Shown: positions 63,538 through 64,000 of the stretch, in pieces
Position numbering within the stretch: the stretch's first letter is position 1
How the letters are laid out: every line of letters starts with the position of its first letter
DNA from: Cinnamomum chago
Taxonomy: Eukaryota; Streptophyta; Magnoliopsida; Laurales; Lauraceae
Length of the DNA stretch: 64,000 bases
Reading direction: 5' to 3'
NCBI GenBank assembly: GCA_038049695.1
Contig: CP142455.1
Location: 21,551,501-21,615,500, forward strand
The notes under the pieces: model-generated
Database searches by the model: none
The model's input: the letters and a program-made list of their open reading frames with translations, nothing else
Told to the model about the DNA's origin: nothing
Position numbers and translations under genes: made by a program

Positions 63538-64000
63538 AGAAACAACTAAAGGGATGGGTCTTAAGCCCATAAATCATCAATAGTGGGAACCCAACCTAAT
63601 GACCGGAGATCCCGAGAATTAGGTTCAATGGGAAAAACAAGCTATCTCGATGATGTGAAGTACCGACAAATAGAGTATGATTACTCAGAACTCATCCCTG
63701 TTGTGTTTGACTCATTTGATGGTTGGTACTTAACCTGTAGCGAATTAGGTTGAATTTAATTCTTAATGAGATCTATAGCCTATATGGTGGGGTGCACAGC
63801 TGCAGGAGCACTCTTGATAGACTCACCTATATGAGTGTGGAAGTGGGGCCGCTTCCTATGAGAATTTGGGCAGATTCTCTAGAGCACTCATGAAATCCGG
63901 GATTAAGCACATGGCCGTAAAGTGCTGACCTCATGACTCCAAGATCAATCTTGACATAATTTTGAACTGATATAAAAAGTTGAAGTTCAAGAAATCTTTC

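Larger units (their letters stand above)
9585..64000 (+). mobile_element. Head-to-tail array of one Ty1/copia retrotransposon (ten units, continues past window)
   Basis: LTR starts (TGTTGGGTTTTTAG) fall at 9585, 15040, 20495, 25950, 31405, 36860, 42315, 47770, 53225 and 58665. Spacing is exactly 5455 bp for eight units, then 5440 bp. Between units there is no host sequence: the polypurine tract runs straight into the next LTR, so neighbours share one LTR. All units have the same orientation and an open polyprotein. Only the left outer junction is visible. Such structures are expected from unequal recombination between LTRs or from insertion or amplification of one-LTR circular DNA. Collapse or expansion during genome assembly is the technical alternative. 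Confidence 0.95.

Noticed and set aside
9585..64000. Regularly spaced repeats as a CRISPR-like, satellite or rDNA-type array
   Set aside because: The period is a complete retrotransposon unit with LTR, Gag-Pol and polypurine tract; it is not a short repeat-spacer structure or rRNA.

Overview
This is a stretch of plant nuclear DNA, almost certainly from an angiosperm. The evidence is a plant-type hAT transposase, Ty1/copia polyproteins of plant type, plant LINE and SINE remnants, and hAT-like miniature elements with GC-rich ends. I see no host gene. The species cannot be named from the sequence.

Left part (1-9584): a patchwork of old mobile elements. A long hAT-family transposase reading frame enters from the left edge and ends at 1601. 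The right end of its element is recognisable at about 1811-1847. From 1851 to 4440 there is a diverged repeat family (copies A, B and C). Copy A is split at 2038-2615 by a hAT-type miniature element with 8-bp target duplications, and copy B preserves the matching empty site at 3870-3877. Further right are two 5'-truncated LINE 3' ends on the minus strand (4923-5790 and 7623-8303), a small LTR element or TRIM-like remnant (5802-6373), a SINE-like insertion (7197-7469), and several GC-rich hAT-like fragments.

Right part (9585-64000): one head-to-tail array of a single Ty1/copia retrotransposon, ten units in the window and running off the right edge. The layout is LTR-internal-LTR-internal, with one LTR shared at each junction. 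Units 1-8 are exactly 5455 bp. Unit 9 is 5440 bp, and unit 10 carries the same 15-bp deletion. Each unit encodes one uninterrupted Gag-Pol polyprotein of 1295 aa, or 1287 aa in units 9 and 10. Domain order is Gag, CCHC knuckle, protease, integrase, reverse transcriptase, RNase H. Across the ten polyproteins I find only three amino-acid substitutions plus the shared deletion, so the array is very young or is an assembly product.

Most notable signals: (1) the array itself; (2) the 15-bp deletion shared by neighbouring units 9 and 10, which removes the normal start codon and points to amplification within the array; (3) a change in the protease D-T-G motif in unit 6; (4) a sharp CpG cliff inside the polyprotein, with about 31 CpGs in the first 1.4 kb and none in the next 1.4 kb; (5) a chain of perfect short stem-loops in the 3' untranslated part of every unit; (6) an ATG-free leader beginning just after a TATA box, which argues that the LTR is long. 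The 3' end of the LTR could not be fixed because no terminal LTR lies in the window.
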